Source of the DNA: Caryophanon latum
Lineage (GTDB): Bacteria > Bacillota > Bacilli > Bacillales_A > Planococcaceae
DNA length: 64,000 bases
NCBI RefSeq assembly: GCF_001700325.1
Contig: NZ_MATO01000006.1
Span: 62,001 to 126,000 of the forward strand
Reading direction: 5' to 3'
The position numbers were made by a program, and so were the translations under genes. Positions 63,121-64,000 of the stretch are shown here, piece after piece (within the stretch, counting starts at the first letter, position 1; every line of letters starts with the position of its first letter). Below the pieces are notes generated by a model. It worked only from the letters and a program-made list of their open reading frames with translations. It did not search any database and was not told the origin of the DNA.

Positions 63121-63170
63121 GAAAAAAAAAGGCTATGCGAGCAGTCAAAATCGACTTTTCGCATAGCCTT
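63121..63170 (-). terminator. terminator after rnjA
   Basis: AAGGCTATGCGA pairs with TCGCATAGCCTT across an 18-base loop. On the minus strand nine T residues follow, right after the rnjA stop. Confidence 0.9.
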
Positions 63171-63175
63171 GTATT

Positions 63176-64000
63176 TTACACTTCCATAATGATCGGTAAA
63201 ATCATTGGACGACGTTTCGTTTTCTCAAATAAATAAGGTCCTAGTACGTCGGTAATGTCGTTTTTCAGCTCAGTCCATTGCACGTCTTTTGATTGAACCG
63301 TCGCTTGTAGGTGATGGTTTAACATTTTTTGTGCTTCATTAATCATCGTACCTGATTCGCGCATATATACGAAGCCACGTGAAATGATGTCTGGGCCTGA
63401 GACGATTTTTTGTTTTTTCATATCAACGCTTACGACAACGATTACTAAACCTTCTTCTGAAAGGATACGGCGGTCGCGTAATACGATATTGCCGATGTCT
63501 CCAATACCGCTACCGTCGATATACACATCGCCTGAAGGAATGCGACCTGCTACATGTGCTTCTTTCGCACTTAATGCAAGGACGTCACCATTTTCCATTA
63601 CGAATGTGTTTTCCTCTGGTACGTCACAATCAACTGCAAGTGTCGTATGCATTTTTAACATGCGGTACTCACCGTGAATTGGCATGAAAAATTTAGGTTT
63701 CATTAAACGAAGCATAAGCTTTTGCTCTTCTTGTGAGCCGTGACCAGATGTGTGAATGTTGTTTAATTTACCGTGAATAACGTCAGCGCCTGCACGGTAA
63801 AGTAAGTTAATAATTTTGTTTACGCTACCTGTGTTACCAGGGATTGGTGAAGATGAGAAAATGACTGTATCGCCAGGCTGAATTTGAATTTGTCGGTGCG
63901 TACCGTTTGCGATACGTGATAAAGCCGCCATCGGTTCACCTTGAGAGCCAGTACATAAAATCATCACTTCATTTGCTGGTAAACGATTTAAGCTTTGTGC
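63176..64000 (-). CDS. rnjA: ribonuclease J1, 5'-truncated by the window
   Basis: RNase J1 is a metallo-beta-lactamase-fold nuclease with 5'-3' exonuclease and endonuclease activity, central to mRNA decay and maturation. This is the C-terminal ~274 residues; the frame runs through the window edge (preceding residues read [11 protein letters not shown]). Visible landmarks are [43 protein letters not shown], the His-rich [10 protein letters not shown] and [10 protein letters not shown] of the beta-CASP region, and the start of the C-terminal domain. A strong terminator follows. Confidence 0.95.
   Translation of the reverse strand, partial: AQSLNRLPANEVMILCTGSQGEPMAALSRIANGTHRQIQIQPGDTVIFSSSPIPGNTGSVNKIINLLYRAGADVIHGKLNNIHTSGHGSQEEQKLMLRLMKPKFFMPIHGEYRMLKMHTTLAVDCDVPEENTFVMENGDVLALSAKEAHVAGRIPSGDVYIDGSGIGDIGNIVLRDRRILSEEGLVIVVVSVDMKKQKIVSGPDIISRGFVYMRESGTMINEAQKMLNHHLQATVQSKDVQWTELKNDITDVLGPYLFEKTKRRPMILPIIMEV

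Overview
The window is 64 kb of ordinary chromosomal backbone from a low-to-mid-GC, Gram-positive member of the Bacillales. Gene order follows Bacillus subtilis closely in blocks: fabF/trpS/spx/mecA/coiA/pepF, the yjbH-yjbO set, yjcF-yjcH, ykwC/cheV, ykuL/ykuM/ykuQ/ykuR and ktrC/rnjA. Some features differ from Bacillus and suggest a Planococcaceae-type organism (Lysinibacillus, Solibacillus, Kurthia or Caryophanon-like): murE sits near prfC, as I recall for staphylococci, ppx-ppk are paired, and GC-rich palindromic repeats are scattered between genes. That family assignment is an inference. No prophage, insertion-sequence transposase, CRISPR array, rRNA or tRNA was seen.

Region 1 to 16 kb holds the end of fabF; trpS under a T-box leader with a UGG specifier; the Spx/MecA/CoiA/PepF stress, competence and proteolysis genes; an RsaE/RoxS-type small RNA with a Rex-like operator; a minus-strand block of thioesterase, spxH (yjbH) and truncated haemoglobin (yjbI); a soluble-looking lytic transglycosylase with a CYTH protein; then yjbL, the small alarmone synthetase sasB, nadK, an RluA-family pseudouridine synthase and mgtE. 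Spx and its ClpXP adaptor SpxH are therefore both present, as in B. subtilis.

Region 16 to 35 kb holds dut, yjcFGH, a PgpA-family protein and a nuclease-like protein. It continues with a minimal NEAT-domain (IsdC-like)/sortase B pair, a nitroreductase, YceI, a membrane-anchored amidase, a GntR regulator divergent from an aldehyde dehydrogenase, a PAS histidine kinase, an M42 peptidase, murE, two tandem soluble chemoreceptor paralogues and prfC. Region 35 to 52 kb holds an RND exporter, a yybP-ykoY (manganese) riboswitch with its TerC-family gene, a KtrB/KtrD potassium channel subunit, a B12/radical-SAM protein, a MarR regulator, a lipoprotein, a Spo0E-like phosphatase, a YkwC dehydrogenase, cheV and ppx-ppk.

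Region 52 to 64 kb holds darB (ykuL), ccpC, the acetylated-intermediate DAP genes dapH and ykuR, an MFS exporter, a polyamine operon (XRE-cupin regulator plus potABCD), ktrC (likely partner of the KtrD-type subunit 20 kb upstream), a PsiE-family membrane protein and the 3' part of rnjA. I found no clearly new multi-gene system. The least explained features are the dispersed palindromic repeats, which have two kinds of terminal inverted repeat and a shared GC-rich core, and several familiar proteins with altered key residues (SpxH, the nuclease-like protein, MurE).
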